A stretch of 64,000 bases of DNA. Origin: an uncultured Verrucomicrobiae bacterium. Its GTDB lineage: Bacteria; Verrucomicrobiota; Verrucomicrobiia; Limisphaerales; UBA1100. Made by a program: the position numbers and the translations under genes. Positions within the stretch are counted from its first letter, which is position 1; each line of letters opens with the position of its first letter. The DNA is taken from contig CALKBX010000005.1 in NCBI GenBank assembly GCA_937775205.1, positions 419,423-483,422 on the forward strand. Direction: 5' to 3'. The notes beneath the pieces were generated by a model, which ran no database searches, was not told the origin of the DNA, and saw nothing but the letters and a program-made list of their open reading frames with translations. This document shows, piece by piece, positions 45,260-53,656 of the stretch.

Positions 45260-46170
45260 ATCGTATGAAAATGAATCGTATTTTTGCCGCCCTGTTGTGC
45301 CTCCCGCTTTTGGTTTCCCTTGCGGACGCCGCAGCACAGCCCAAGCGCGTGCTGCGTATTATTGCCTTTGGCGCGCATCCGGATGATGCGGAGTTTCAGT
45401 TGGGCGGTTGTGCTATCAAGTGGGCGCAGCTCGGACACAAGGTTAAGCTTGTGTCTGTGACCAACGGCGACATTGGTCACTGGAAAATGGCCGGCGGTCC
45501 ATTGGCGAAGCGCCGCACCGCTGAATCAAAGGAAGCAGCCAAGCGCATGGGAGTGGAGTCGCTAGTGTTGGATATTCACGATGGCGAAATCATGCCCACG
45601 CTCGCTAATCGCAAAACCATTGCACGACTAATTCGCGAATGGCAGGCAGACCTTGTTTTCACTCATCGCCCGCATGATTATCATCCGGATCACCGCAACG
45701 CCGGACTGCTCATTCGCGATGCGGCCTTCATGGTGGGCGTTCCGTTTTATGTGCCCGATACGCCGCCGGTGAAGCGGAATCCTGTCTTTATGTATTTCCC
45801 CGATCACTTCACTCGCCCCTATCCTTTCCAGGCAGACATCGCGATTTCTATCGACGATGTGTTCGATAAAAAAGTGCATGCGCTCGATGCACTGGAATCA
45901 CAAGTTTACGAGGGTGGCGCGAATGGCTCGGCGCAGACGCTCATCCAGCGCAAGGCCCACGATCCCGTGGCGCGAAAGGAAATCCTCAAGGCCGGTTGGA
46001 CTGGCCGTAACGGCCGCATTGCTGATCGCTTCCGCAAGTCACTGGTGAAATGGTATGGCCCGGAGAAAGGCAAGGCTGTAAAAACTGCCGAGGCATTTGA
46101 AGTTTGCGAATATGGCCGCCGCCCGAGCGAAGCGGAGTTAAAAACACTATTCCCATTTTTCAAAAAATAA
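45256..46170 (+). CDS. Secreted PIG-L family deacetylase
   Basis: A 304-residue protein with a signal peptide (IFAALLCLPLLVSLADAA). Zinc ligands: AFGAHPDDAEFQLGGCA and PDHRNAG. PIG-L enzymes remove N-acetyl groups from sugars such as N-acetylglucosamine. Its start overlaps the sulfatase stop by four bases, which suggests joint action on a sulfated, N-acetylated glycan. Confidence 0.9.
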   Translation: MNRMKMNRIFAALLCLPLLVSLADAAAQPKRVLRIIAFGAHPDDAEFQLGGCAIKWAQLGHKVKLVSVTNGDIGHWKMAGGPLAKRRTAESKEAAKRMGVESLVLDIHDGEIMPTLANRKTIARLIREWQADLVFTHRPHDYHPDHRNAGLLIRDAAFMVGVPFYVPDTPPVKRNPVFMYFPDHFTRPYPFQADIAISIDDVFDKKVHALDALESQVYEGGANGSAQTLIQRKAHDPVARKEILKAGWTGRNGRIADRFRKSLVKWYGPEKGKAVKTAEAFEVCEYGRRPSEAELKTLFPFFKK

Positions 46171-46174
46171 ACTC

Positions 46175-47035
46175 ATGAAACGCGCATTACTCCTACTCTC
46201 ATTCGTGCTGCCACTAGCGGTCTCAGCCCAATTGGTCAAACTCGATGGAGCGAAGGCCATTCAGTATAAACAAGTGGAGGACACCAAACTGTTCTTGCAC
46301 GTATTTAATCCTAAGGACCACAAGGACTCGGATCGACGCCCGGCAATTGTATTCTTCTTTGGAGGGGGCTGGAGCGGGGGGACACCTAAGCAATTTGAAC
46401 CTCACTGTACGTATCTCGCCTCGCGAGGGATGGTGGCGATCACTGCAGAGTACCGAGTGAAAAGCCGTAACAAGACAACCCCCTTTGAGTGTGTGAAAGA
46501 TGGCAAGTCAGCCATCCGTTGGGTGCGGGCCAACGCTGCTAAATTGGGAGTGGATCCCAAGCGCGTGGCTGCAGGCGGTGGTTCGGCTGGTGGGCACGTT
46601 GCTGCGGCTACGGGTAATTGCCCGGGGTTGGAAGAGGAAGGCGAGAACCTAAAGGTCAGCAGCAAGCCTGATGTGCTGGTACTCTTTAATCCGGTTTATG
46701 ATAACAGCTCCAAGGGCTATGGGCATGATCGGGTGAAACCACGTTGGAAGGAGATTTCTCCTATGCACAATATTCGCAAGGGAGCTCCTCCGACGATTGT
46801 TTTTCTTGGGACCAAGGATAAACTGATTCCGGTGAGTACCGCTCAGGAGTACGAAAAACGTTTGGTGGCTGTGGGTAGCCGTAGTGAGCTGCACCTTTAC
46901 GAGGGGGCGACTCATGGGTTCTTTAACAAAGGTAAGGGTGATGCTTATCCAGATACCGTAATCAAGATGGATGATTTCCTGAATTCGCTTGGGTGGCTGA
47001 AGGGTGAGCCGACAATCAAGAAGGAGTCGAAATGA
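46175..47035 (+). CDS. Secreted alpha/beta hydrolase
   Basis: A 286-residue esterase-like protein with signal peptide (LLLLSFVLPLAVSA). FFFGGGWSGG is the oxyanion-hole loop, AAGGGSAGGHVAA the nucleophile elbow (Ser), GTKDKLIP the acid, and ATHGFFNKG the His. It looks like hormone-sensitive-lipase/carbohydrate-esterase relatives. Part of the sulfatase operon (4-nt gap before, ATGA overlap after). Confidence 0.88.
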   Translation: MKRALLLLSFVLPLAVSAQLVKLDGAKAIQYKQVEDTKLFLHVFNPKDHKDSDRRPAIVFFFGGGWSGGTPKQFEPHCTYLASRGMVAITAEYRVKSRNKTTPFECVKDGKSAIRWVRANAAKLGVDPKRVAAGGGSAGGHVAAATGNCPGLEEEGENLKVSSKPDVLVLFNPVYDNSSKGYGHDRVKPRWKEISPMHNIRKGAPPTIVFLGTKDKLIPVSTAQEYEKRLVAVGSRSELHLYEGATHGFFNKGKGDAYPDTVIKMDDFLNSLGWLKGEPTIKKESK

Positions 47036-48138
47036 AGAAGATTATTTGTGGCATATTTTTGGTGACGCTTGGGCCATGGGCTTCGGCGCAAAAGGCTTCA
47101 CCGGAGGCATTGTTCAAGCAGTGGGACAGGAACAAGGACGGTAAACTGATGCTGCCAGAATTGCCACAAAATGCCCGGCGTAATTTCTCGCGAGTGGATG
47201 CCAACAAGGATGGCACCATTACAATGGAAGAGCATTTGCGTTTCTTAAAACGCCCTCGTAATGCCGAGGCATCTCAACCAAGAGATGTCAAAGTGCTGCG
47301 AGACGTTCTGTATGCCGGCACAGAGAATCCGAGGCAGATGCTCGATTTGATTTTGCCGGTGAAGCGTGAAGACAAGGAACCGCTGCCGGTGATCGCTTTC
47401 ATTCATGGTGGTGGTTGGCGCAACGGCAACAAGAATAGTGGCATAAACCGGGTGGCAGCCTTGGTGCAAACCGGCCAATTTGTCGGTGTAAGCATCGGCT
47501 ATCGGCTCACGGGTGAGGCCATTTGGCCGGCACAGATTCACGACTGCAAGGCAGCCATCCGATGGTTGCGCGGCAACGCGAAGGAACACGGAATAGATCC
47601 AGACAAGATTGCGGTATGGGGTTCCTCAGCTGGCGGGCATCTGGTTTCCATGCTCGGATCGACTGGTGGCGTGAAGGAATTGGAGGGCAAACTGGGAAAG
47701 CACCTCGGCCAATCCAGTCGTGTAACGGCCGTGGTAAATTATTATGGCCCCAGTGCGTTATTGCAAATGGATGGCCAGCCGAGTCGCATGAAGCATAATG
47801 CTCCCGATTCTCCTGAAAGCTTGCTGATCGGCGCACCGATTCAGGAGGCGAAGGAGAAGACGCGGCAAGCCTCACCACTCACACATGTCAGCAAGGATGA
47901 TGCGCCGCATTTGCACGTACATGGCACCAAGGATCCGTTGGTGCCGTTTCATCAATCGCAGATCTACCACGCGGCATTGAAGAAAGTTGGTGTGGAATCC
48001 ACGCTTATCACTGTGAAAGACGGTGGCCACAACGCGCCACGGGCTGTGGGTGAGAATCAGGTGCGCTCGTTTTTGAGCCGGCATTTGCGAGGAAAAGGCG
48101 AAAAGCTGGCCGACGAAACGGTTCCCTCAAGTCGATAA
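47032..48138 (+). CDS. Secreted alpha/beta hydrolase with N-terminal EF-hands
   Basis: A 368-residue protein with a signal peptide (IICGIFLVTLGPWASA). Residues 30-75 hold an EF-hand pair (DRNKDGKLMLPEL, DANKDGTITMEEH). The hydrolase domain follows: FIHGGGWRNG oxyanion loop, AVWGSSAGGHLVS nucleophile, GTKDPLVPFH acid, and DGGHNAPRA His. The EF-hands probably provide calcium-linked stability or docking. It closes the sulfatase operon, overlapping the preceding gene by four bases. Confidence 0.88.
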   Translation: MKKIICGIFLVTLGPWASAQKASPEALFKQWDRNKDGKLMLPELPQNARRNFSRVDANKDGTITMEEHLRFLKRPRNAEASQPRDVKVLRDVLYAGTENPRQMLDLILPVKREDKEPLPVIAFIHGGGWRNGNKNSGINRVAALVQTGQFVGVSIGYRLTGEAIWPAQIHDCKAAIRWLRGNAKEHGIDPDKIAVWGSSAGGHLVSMLGSTGGVKELEGKLGKHLGQSSRVTAVVNYYGPSALLQMDGQPSRMKHNAPDSPESLLIGAPIQEAKEKTRQASPLTHVSKDDAPHLHVHGTKDPLVPFHQSQIYHAALKKVGVESTLITVKDGGHNAPRAVGENQVRSFLSRHLRGKGEKLADETVPSSR

Positions 48139-48152
48139 ATCGCATCGATCGA

Positions 48153-48953
48153 TTGCCGCTTGTCCATAACTTGCGATGGCTCGAATCGTTGGGTTTATCT
48201 AATGTCTTCCGCGTGTTTAGGGAAAATAGTCGATTGCGATTCTTGCTGGTCATCGGCGTGTTGTTTTTTGGCGTATTGGCGTTGGCCGCGTGGAGATATG
48301 CGCCGCGCTCAGATCGTTCTGCGGCTGCGTCAAAGCGAGTGCGCCCAGCGCTGGAATCTGCCCTCCGTGTGAAAGGCTTGCGCTGGGGTGCACCGGCGTT
48401 CATTCGTATTTTTAAGGAAGAGAAACAGCTCGAGCTCTGGGTGGATGATGGAAAACAGTTTAAACTTTTCAAGACGTGGGCCATTTGTAAATTTTCTGGC
48501 GAGCTGGGCCCCAAGCTGAAGGAGGGCGATGGGCAAGCGCCCGAAGGTTTTTATTTTGTGCCGCGCGCGCGAATGAATCCGCGCAGTCGGTTTCATCTGT
48601 CCTTCAACCTCGGCTATCCCAACGCTTATGACCGCGCGCGCCAACGCACCGGCAGCGCACTGATGGTCCACGGCAATTGCGTGAGCATCGGCTGCTACGC
48701 GATGACCGATTCGCGCATTGAGGAAATATATTCGTTGTGCGACGCCGCGCTGCAAAACGGCCAGCGGTTTTTTCGCGTGCACAGTTTTCCCTTTCGGATG
48801 ACAGAGGCCAATATGAAGCGCTACAGGAAATCGAAGTGGATTAGTGAATGGAAAAATCTCAAGATCGGTTATGATTGGTTTGAAAAAACCAAGCGTCCAC
48901 CAAACGTGACCGTTAGCGGCAATCAATATACTTTCAGTGCGAATCCACGTTAG
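48153..48953 (+). CDS. YafK-like L,D-transpeptidase family protein
   Basis: A 266-residue protein with an N-terminal membrane anchor (FLLVIGVLFFGVLALAAW). GDGQAPEGFYFV, LSFNLGYPNAYDRARQRTG and the catalytic MVHGNCVSIGCYAM (His and Cys) are hallmarks of the YafK branch of murein L,D-transpeptidases. In E. coli YafK cuts the lipoprotein-peptidoglycan bond. Start is TTG 48153 in the longest form; GTG 48213 (VFRENSRLR) would trim the cytoplasmic end and is also plausible. Confidence 0.87.
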   Translation: MPLVHNLRWLESLGLSNVFRVFRENSRLRFLLVIGVLFFGVLALAAWRYAPRSDRSAAASKRVRPALESALRVKGLRWGAPAFIRIFKEEKQLELWVDDGKQFKLFKTWAICKFSGELGPKLKEGDGQAPEGFYFVPRARMNPRSRFHLSFNLGYPNAYDRARQRTGSALMVHGNCVSIGCYAMTDSRIEEIYSLCDAALQNGQRFFRVHSFPFRMTEANMKRYRKSKWISEWKNLKIGYDWFEKTKRPPNVTVSGNQYTFSANPR

Positions 48954-48985
48954 GCGGGCAGGGCGTGGACTCCGGTCCGCTTTAT

Positions 48986-49954
48986 CTATCGCATCGCCCG
49001 TTGGGAGGCGAGCCAGCCGCCGGCGACTCCCACCACTAATCCCAGCGTGTGGGCGGTGTTGGCGATGGGGCCGACGAGGCCGGTGAAGCAAATGGCAAAC
49101 CAAATGAGCAGCATTGTGATGGTGCCTTGATCGAGCTGCAGGCCAAAGCTTGGATCGCGGTTGCCGCGAATCCAAAGGTAGCCGAAGAGCCCGTAGTTGA
49201 CACCTGACATTCCGCCAAAGTTGGGCCCGCTGAGCAGGTATTGGCCGAGGTTGGAAAGAACGGCCGCCAACAGAATGAACCCCAGGAATCGTCCTGTGCC
49301 GAGTTTGCCTTCCATGCCGCCACCTAAAAAATATAGCCAGTAAAGGTTGAAAATAAAATGCATCCAGCCGAAGTGCAAAAGAATGGGCGTCACCAGTCGC
49401 CACACTTGGCCTTGGCCCACGACTTTTTCTTCTTTGGAGAGTTGCACTTTTTGGCCGGTGATTTCGGGCAGGAATATTTCTTTCAACCGGTATTGCATTT
49501 GTTGGCCGCCGGTCATTTTGCTTTTGGTTTCTAAAGTGAGATCAATGCCGGAAATGTGCAAGTGGGAGAGATCTTTTTCCGCCACCGCCAATATTTGAAC
49601 AATTAGGCACAGGCCGATTAGGAGAAACGTAAAATACGGCGTGCCCGATGTGCTCTGCCCGAACACCTGCGTGCGTACGTCTACTTGGCGCTTGGCGGCG
49701 CGCGCGTTTTGTTCAGCTTCCTTTTTGCGCAAAGTTGCCGCTTGGCGCGCGCCTTTGGCAAACTCGCTGGCGGAGGGGTTTGCGCGGAAGGCTTTCAGCT
49801 CGGCTGTGGCCTGGGCGAGTTGGTCGTCATCGTGAATCCACAGCGTCCATTCGCCGTCGTCTTCATCCACGTCATTGCCAATGCCCTTGGCGTACAGGTA
49901 ATCGCCCAGCCGTCGGGCGTCCTGTTCATTTGAAAATTCACCAATCTCACGCAT
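48986..49954 (-). CDS. Rhomboid intramembrane serine protease
   Basis: A 322-residue GlpG-like protein. ATG 49954 (MREIGEFSNEQDARRLGDYLYAKG) gives an N-terminal soluble domain like that of GlpG; a TTG 30 nt upstream would add ten unrelated residues. The membrane part has the catalytic Ser in FGGMSGVNYGLFGYLW and His in ANTAHTLGLVVGVAGG. A long charged linker lies between the soluble domain and the first helix (residues 80-110). Confidence 0.9.
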   Translation of the reverse strand: MREIGEFSNEQDARRLGDYLYAKGIGNDVDEDDGEWTLWIHDDDQLAQATAELKAFRANPSASEFAKGARQAATLRKKEAEQNARAAKRQVDVRTQVFGQSTSGTPYFTFLLIGLCLIVQILAVAEKDLSHLHISGIDLTLETKSKMTGGQQMQYRLKEIFLPEITGQKVQLSKEEKVVGQGQVWRLVTPILLHFGWMHFIFNLYWLYFLGGGMEGKLGTGRFLGFILLAAVLSNLGQYLLSGPNFGGMSGVNYGLFGYLWIRGNRDPSFGLQLDQGTITMLLIWFAICFTGLVGPIANTAHTLGLVVGVAGGWLASQRAMR

Positions 49955-50012
49955 CGGCGCAGATTGAAAACGAAATGCGGCCAAGAGTCAGGCTTTTTTG
50001 AGAAGAACGGAA

Positions 50013-50400
50013 TTAATCTGCGAGAATTGCCGGTTCCAGTTCGGTTTCCGGTTCTTCGATGGCGACTGGCGCGGTGGCGTGGGCGTGATGGCGGAGGGTG
50101 GCGGCGAGGCGATCGAGGGCTTCGTTTGGGATGCCGGCGTAGACGGGCACGTACACGGTGCCATCCATAAAATCTTCGCAATCGACTGCCGCGCCGTCTT
50201 CGCCTTGCATCGCGCAGAGTTGGGATGAGGATGCGGTAGCGTCAAAGCCTTCGGCGCGCAGGTCGATTACCAGTTCGATTTTGTTCTCGGTGAAAACAGG
50301 AAAGAGCCACCACGTATTGTGCGGGTTGGCGTGGCCGGCGCAACGGAGCGGAGTAGGTAGCTGATGATTCACGCGCTGGCCGGCTTGTCGACGGGCTGTC
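50013..50400 (-). CDS. C-terminal part of the aminotransferase after a frameshift
   Basis: In this frame the sequence continues the upstream aminotransferase: LTARRQAGQRVNHQLPTPLR, then HNTWWLFPVFTENKIELVID and CEDFMDGTVYVPVYAGIPNE, followed by a C-terminal helix and a stop at 50013. This matches the small domain of DegT-family enzymes (WLFPVF, VPVYAG). The join lies near 50385-50400. Confidence 0.75.
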
Positions 50401-51267
50401 AAGGCGGGCGCGCGGGTATTGGCGCAGGCGTCGCCGCAAGAGTGCCAGCTGGGGCAGGGCGGGTTGGCGGCGCAGGAGGGGGATGAGGTCACCACGAAAC
50501 CCGCGCACGGCGTTGACCACGAGCAAATCATAATCCACCCCAAACATTTTGCAGGCTTGGGTGAAGGCAGTGTAAATCCAGTTGAGGCCAAGCGTTTTGA
50601 GCGCGGCAAATTTCAGGGTGCGTTTGAAGAAATACGCGCGTCCTTGCGCGGGGTATTCGGCCATCATCGAGCGCATTCGCGCGCGCACATCGGCATCGCG
50701 CACGCGGGCCATTGCGCCGCCGAGCGCGCTGGCGGTTTTGATGGCGCCGAAGCTAAAGAGGCTAAGGTCGCTTCGATCATCACCACGATATCCTTCGCAT
50801 CCGTCAAACGCCTGCGCGCAGTCTTCCACAACCACAATATCCGGATGTTGGCGGGTGATTTCAAAAACCGGCTCCATGTCCATGCGTGAGCCGAAGAGAT
50901 GGGCTACGAGTACCAGCCGCGTGCGGGGGGTGATGGCGTCCTCCACTTCGTCGGCGAGGATTTCCATCGTGTGCAAATCCACATCCACCGGCACCATGTG
51001 CAGCCCGTGATGCTCGAGGATGCGCGCCATATCGGGAATGTTGATGCCGCTAACGATGACCTCGCTGCCGCGCGGAAAATTTTGGGTAGCGAGCCAGCAA
51101 TCGAATGCAGTGCGGACGGAAAGCGCGGCTACTGCATCGTCGTCTTCGGACCAAAGTGATTCGAGGTCCGTCGATAATTCCCGCCGATGAAAACCGAACC
51201 ACAAACAATAACCCAGAGCTGCGGTCAAGTCGCGGTAGCCGATGTCGATCTGTTTGCGGGCAAACAT
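50242..51267 (-). CDS. DegT/DnrJ/EryC1-family aminotransferase, frameshifted
   Basis: The N-terminal and central parts are a fold-type I PLP enzyme: VIVSGINIPDMARILEHHG, LVLVAHLFGSRMDMEP, VVVEDCAQAFDG and DLSLFSFGAIKTASALGG with the PLP Lys. DegT-family members transaminate keto-sugars for surface glycans. The open frame ends in an Arg-rich stretch at 50242, but one base shift near 50390 restores a normal C-terminal domain ending at 50013. So the gene as sequenced is interrupted. The full-length product would have about 417 residues. Confidence 0.8.
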   Translation of the reverse strand: MFARKQIDIGYRDLTAALGYCLWFGFHRRELSTDLESLWSEDDDAVAALSVRTAFDCWLATQNFPRGSEVIVSGINIPDMARILEHHGLHMVPVDVDLHTMEILADEVEDAITPRTRLVLVAHLFGSRMDMEPVFEITRQHPDIVVVEDCAQAFDGCEGYRGDDRSDLSLFSFGAIKTASALGGAMARVRDADVRARMRSMMAEYPAQGRAYFFKRTLKFAALKTLGLNWIYTAFTQACKMFGVDYDLLVVNAVRGFRGDLIPLLRRQPALPQLALLRRRLRQYPRARLDSPSTSRPARESSATYSAPLRRPRQPAQYVVALSCFHREQNRTGNRPARRRL

Positions 51268-51336
51268 TAATAACCTGCCGGCCAGCGCGGTGCCGTTATC
51301 TCTAGTTAGCAGAATCGGTGTGGAATTGCTATCATT

Positions 51337-51732
51337 TTATGGATAGATTGGGGGAACGGATTTTTCAGATTCCCCAATCATGCGGCCCCAACTCCCGCCC
51401 GGCCCCACGATCTCAAAAGGCAGAGTGATGGTCGAGGCAGACCAATCCACAAGCTGAGTAAACGGCTTTGAAATTTCCCGGCGCGCTTGGCGATTAGTCG
51501 AGCGCGATTCAAATCGCCTTTTATTTTTAGCGACAGCAGCTTTGCCTTTTGCGGACAGCCGATAAATCAACCGGCCATTTTCAAAAGTCTCAATGTAATT
51601 CGATCGCTTGAAGGGAGTGCTTTCCCGTTCTATTGGAGGCCCCACAAAGATGCCTTCCGAAACCGCAGTGCAACCAGTGCCCCCCAACAGGATGAGGCTG
51701 GTGGCGGACAGGATGATCAGCTTTGCTTTCAT
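51337..51732 (-). CDS. Lipoprotein of unknown function
   Basis: A 131-residue protein with a lipoprotein signal (LIILSATSLILLGGTGC, lipobox GGTGC). The mature part is short, basic in the middle (AKGKAAVAKNKRRFESR) and ends in PGGSWGRMIGESEKSVPP. No family recognised. Preceded by an AT-rich gap; the gene stands alone. Confidence 0.7.
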   Translation of the reverse strand: MKAKLIILSATSLILLGGTGCTAVSEGIFVGPPIERESTPFKRSNYIETFENGRLIYRLSAKGKAAVAKNKRRFESRSTNRQARREISKPFTQLVDWSASTITLPFEIVGPGGSWGRMIGESEKSVPPIYP

Positions 51733-51824
51733 GCCCTCAAGGTAGCACCAAAAGGCGGACAGGTGTTAATTGATAAAACGGATTAAACTATTGATTGAAT
51801 CGATGATGGCCGGAGAATGATTCA

Positions 51825-52559
51825 TTACACAAACAACTGTGAAGTCGGCTTGATGGTGAGCTCCGGCACGTGCGCGCGGGCGGGGAGCTTGGCGACGGCG
51901 ATTACCATTTCGGCCACGTCGGTGGCTTTCAAAATCGTGGCGCGATGCTCGGCGTTGGGTGGCACGGGTCGGTCATCAAGAATGGGGGTGTCCACTTCGC
52001 CGGGGCAAATGGTGGTGATACGGATGTTGTTTTCCAGTTCATCGCCCGAGGCCGAAGTGCCCAGTGCGTTCATGGCGAACTTGCTGGCGTTGTATCCCAC
52101 TCCGCCAAGGTGGCTCGCGCGCAGGCCGGCGATGGACGAGATATTAATGATCAACCCCGCCTTGTGGGGTCGCATCAGTGGCAGCCCGAAGTGCATGCAG
52201 TTGAATGCGCCGGTGGCATTGATACGCATGAGTTTGTCCCAATCTTCCGGCGACAGCTCGCCCATCGAACGCTTGGGGACATTCACGCCGGCGCTGTTCA
52301 CCAGCAAATGCAGCCGGTCGAATTTGCCTGCGAACCATTCGAATAGTGCTTTCACACTTTCACGGTCGCCCACATCGCCCGTGTGCGTCAAAATCTCATT
52401 TTCATTTTGAGTCGATTGCGCCGCCACCGCATCGAGCTTTTCCAATCGCCGACCAGCGATGGCCACGTTCACGCCCTCCTTCGCCAGCGCCAGCGCAATC
52501 GCCTCGCCCATTCCCGAGCCACCGCCCAGCACCAATGCATTTTGTCCCGCCAAAGTCAT
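51825..52559 (-). CDS. Short-chain dehydrogenase/reductase
   Basis: A 244-residue SDR from ATG 52559 (MTLAGQNALVLGGGSGMGEAIA; a start 21 nt upstream adds residues unlike the family). The NAD(P) loop is GGGSGMGEA, then VNSAGVNVP, and the catalytic Ser and Tyr-x-x-x-Lys in SSIAGLRASHLGGVGYNASKFA. It is a classical 250-residue SDR of unknown substrate. Start lies 65 nt from the divergent NHL gene. Confidence 0.9.
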   Translation of the reverse strand: MTLAGQNALVLGGGSGMGEAIALALAKEGVNVAIAGRRLEKLDAVAAQSTQNENEILTHTGDVGDRESVKALFEWFAGKFDRLHLLVNSAGVNVPKRSMGELSPEDWDKLMRINATGAFNCMHFGLPLMRPHKAGLIINISSIAGLRASHLGGVGYNASKFAMNALGTSASGDELENNIRITTICPGEVDTPILDDRPVPPNAEHRATILKATDVAEMVIAVAKLPARAHVPELTIKPTSQLFV

Positions 52560-52624
52560 GCGCGAACGATACCGATCCAACCGCGCATTGCCAAGCCCGC
52601 CTGCACCTGTGACAATCCGCGCAC

Positions 52625-53656
52625 ATGAAAATCATCCTTCCACTTTTCGCCGCGTGCCTCATCGCGAATGCTGCGCGCGCTGCTGAACCCAAGGTGTCTC
52701 TCGTTTACGGCAGTTGGAATCCCGGTGAGGGCGGGCCGTTGACCACCCAGCCGAATCCATTGAAGCAACCTTTCGGCGTGGACTTTGATGCCAAGGGAAA
52801 TATGTGGATTGTGGAACTCGGCGGCGGGCGTGTGCATCGGTTGTCTCCCAGCAATATCTTCACCACCATCGGCGGCGACGGCAGCAAAAGTTATAAGGGC
52901 GATGGTGGCCCCGCGAAAGACGCCACCTTCAACGGCATGCACAACATGGTCGTGATGCCCGAGGGCGACGTGTTTATCGCTGACTCGTGGAACTTTTGCG
53001 TGCGCAAGATAGCAGCCAAGACCGGGCGCATTAGCACCGTGATCGGTACGGGCAAAAAAGGTTTCAGTGGCGATGGCGGCCCGAACGGCAAAGCAACCTT
53101 CACCAATGTGATGTGCATCACCATGAACGCCACGCACGACAAGATCTACATCGCGGACATCGGTAACAAGCGCATTCGCGTGGCGGACTTGAAGACCGGC
53201 AAAGTCAGCACTATTGCCGGCAACGGCAAGAAGGGCGTGCCCAAGGATGGGGCGAAGGCTACGGAAGCACCGCTGTTTGATCCCCGTGCTGTTGCGCCGG
53301 ACTCCAAGGGGAATGTTTACATCCTCGAACGCGGCGGGCATGCCTTACGCGTGGTGCGACCGAATGGAAAGATTTACACAGTTGCGGGTACGGGCAAAAA
53401 GGGTAAGAAGGATGGCCCCGGAAAACAAGCCACACTGGGTGCTCCTAAGCATATCTGTGTGGATGACGAGGACAATGTTTACATTGCTGATGAGGCAAAT
53501 GACCTCATTCGCAAGTACAACCCCAAGACCGGCCAAGTCTCAACAGTCTTGGGTCATGGGAAAGTGAAGCTCGATTACCCACACGGGGTTACTTGGGAAA
53601 AGGGGAAGCTTTACGTTGTGGACACCGGCCACAACCGCATTCTGCAGATTGATTAG
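52625..53656 (+). CDS. Secreted NHL-repeat beta-propeller protein
   Basis: A 343-residue protein with a signal peptide (MKIILPLFAACLIANAARA). NHL repeats follow each other: FGVDFDAKGNMWIVELGGGR, GDGGPAKDATFNGMHNMVVM, GDVFIADSWNFCVRKI, KIYIADIGNKRIRVADLKTG, NVYILERGGHALRVV, NVYIADEANDLIRKY. The propeller probably binds a partner or ligand in the periplasm. It converges with the uxaC gene, overlapping stops by four bases. Confidence 0.88.
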   Translation: MKIILPLFAACLIANAARAAEPKVSLVYGSWNPGEGGPLTTQPNPLKQPFGVDFDAKGNMWIVELGGGRVHRLSPSNIFTTIGGDGSKSYKGDGGPAKDATFNGMHNMVVMPEGDVFIADSWNFCVRKIAAKTGRISTVIGTGKKGFSGDGGPNGKATFTNVMCITMNATHDKIYIADIGNKRIRVADLKTGKVSTIAGNGKKGVPKDGAKATEAPLFDPRAVAPDSKGNVYILERGGHALRVVRPNGKIYTVAGTGKKGKKDGPGKQATLGAPKHICVDDEDNVYIADEANDLIRKYNPKTGQVSTVLGHGKVKLDYPHGVTWEKGKLYVVDTGHNRILQID

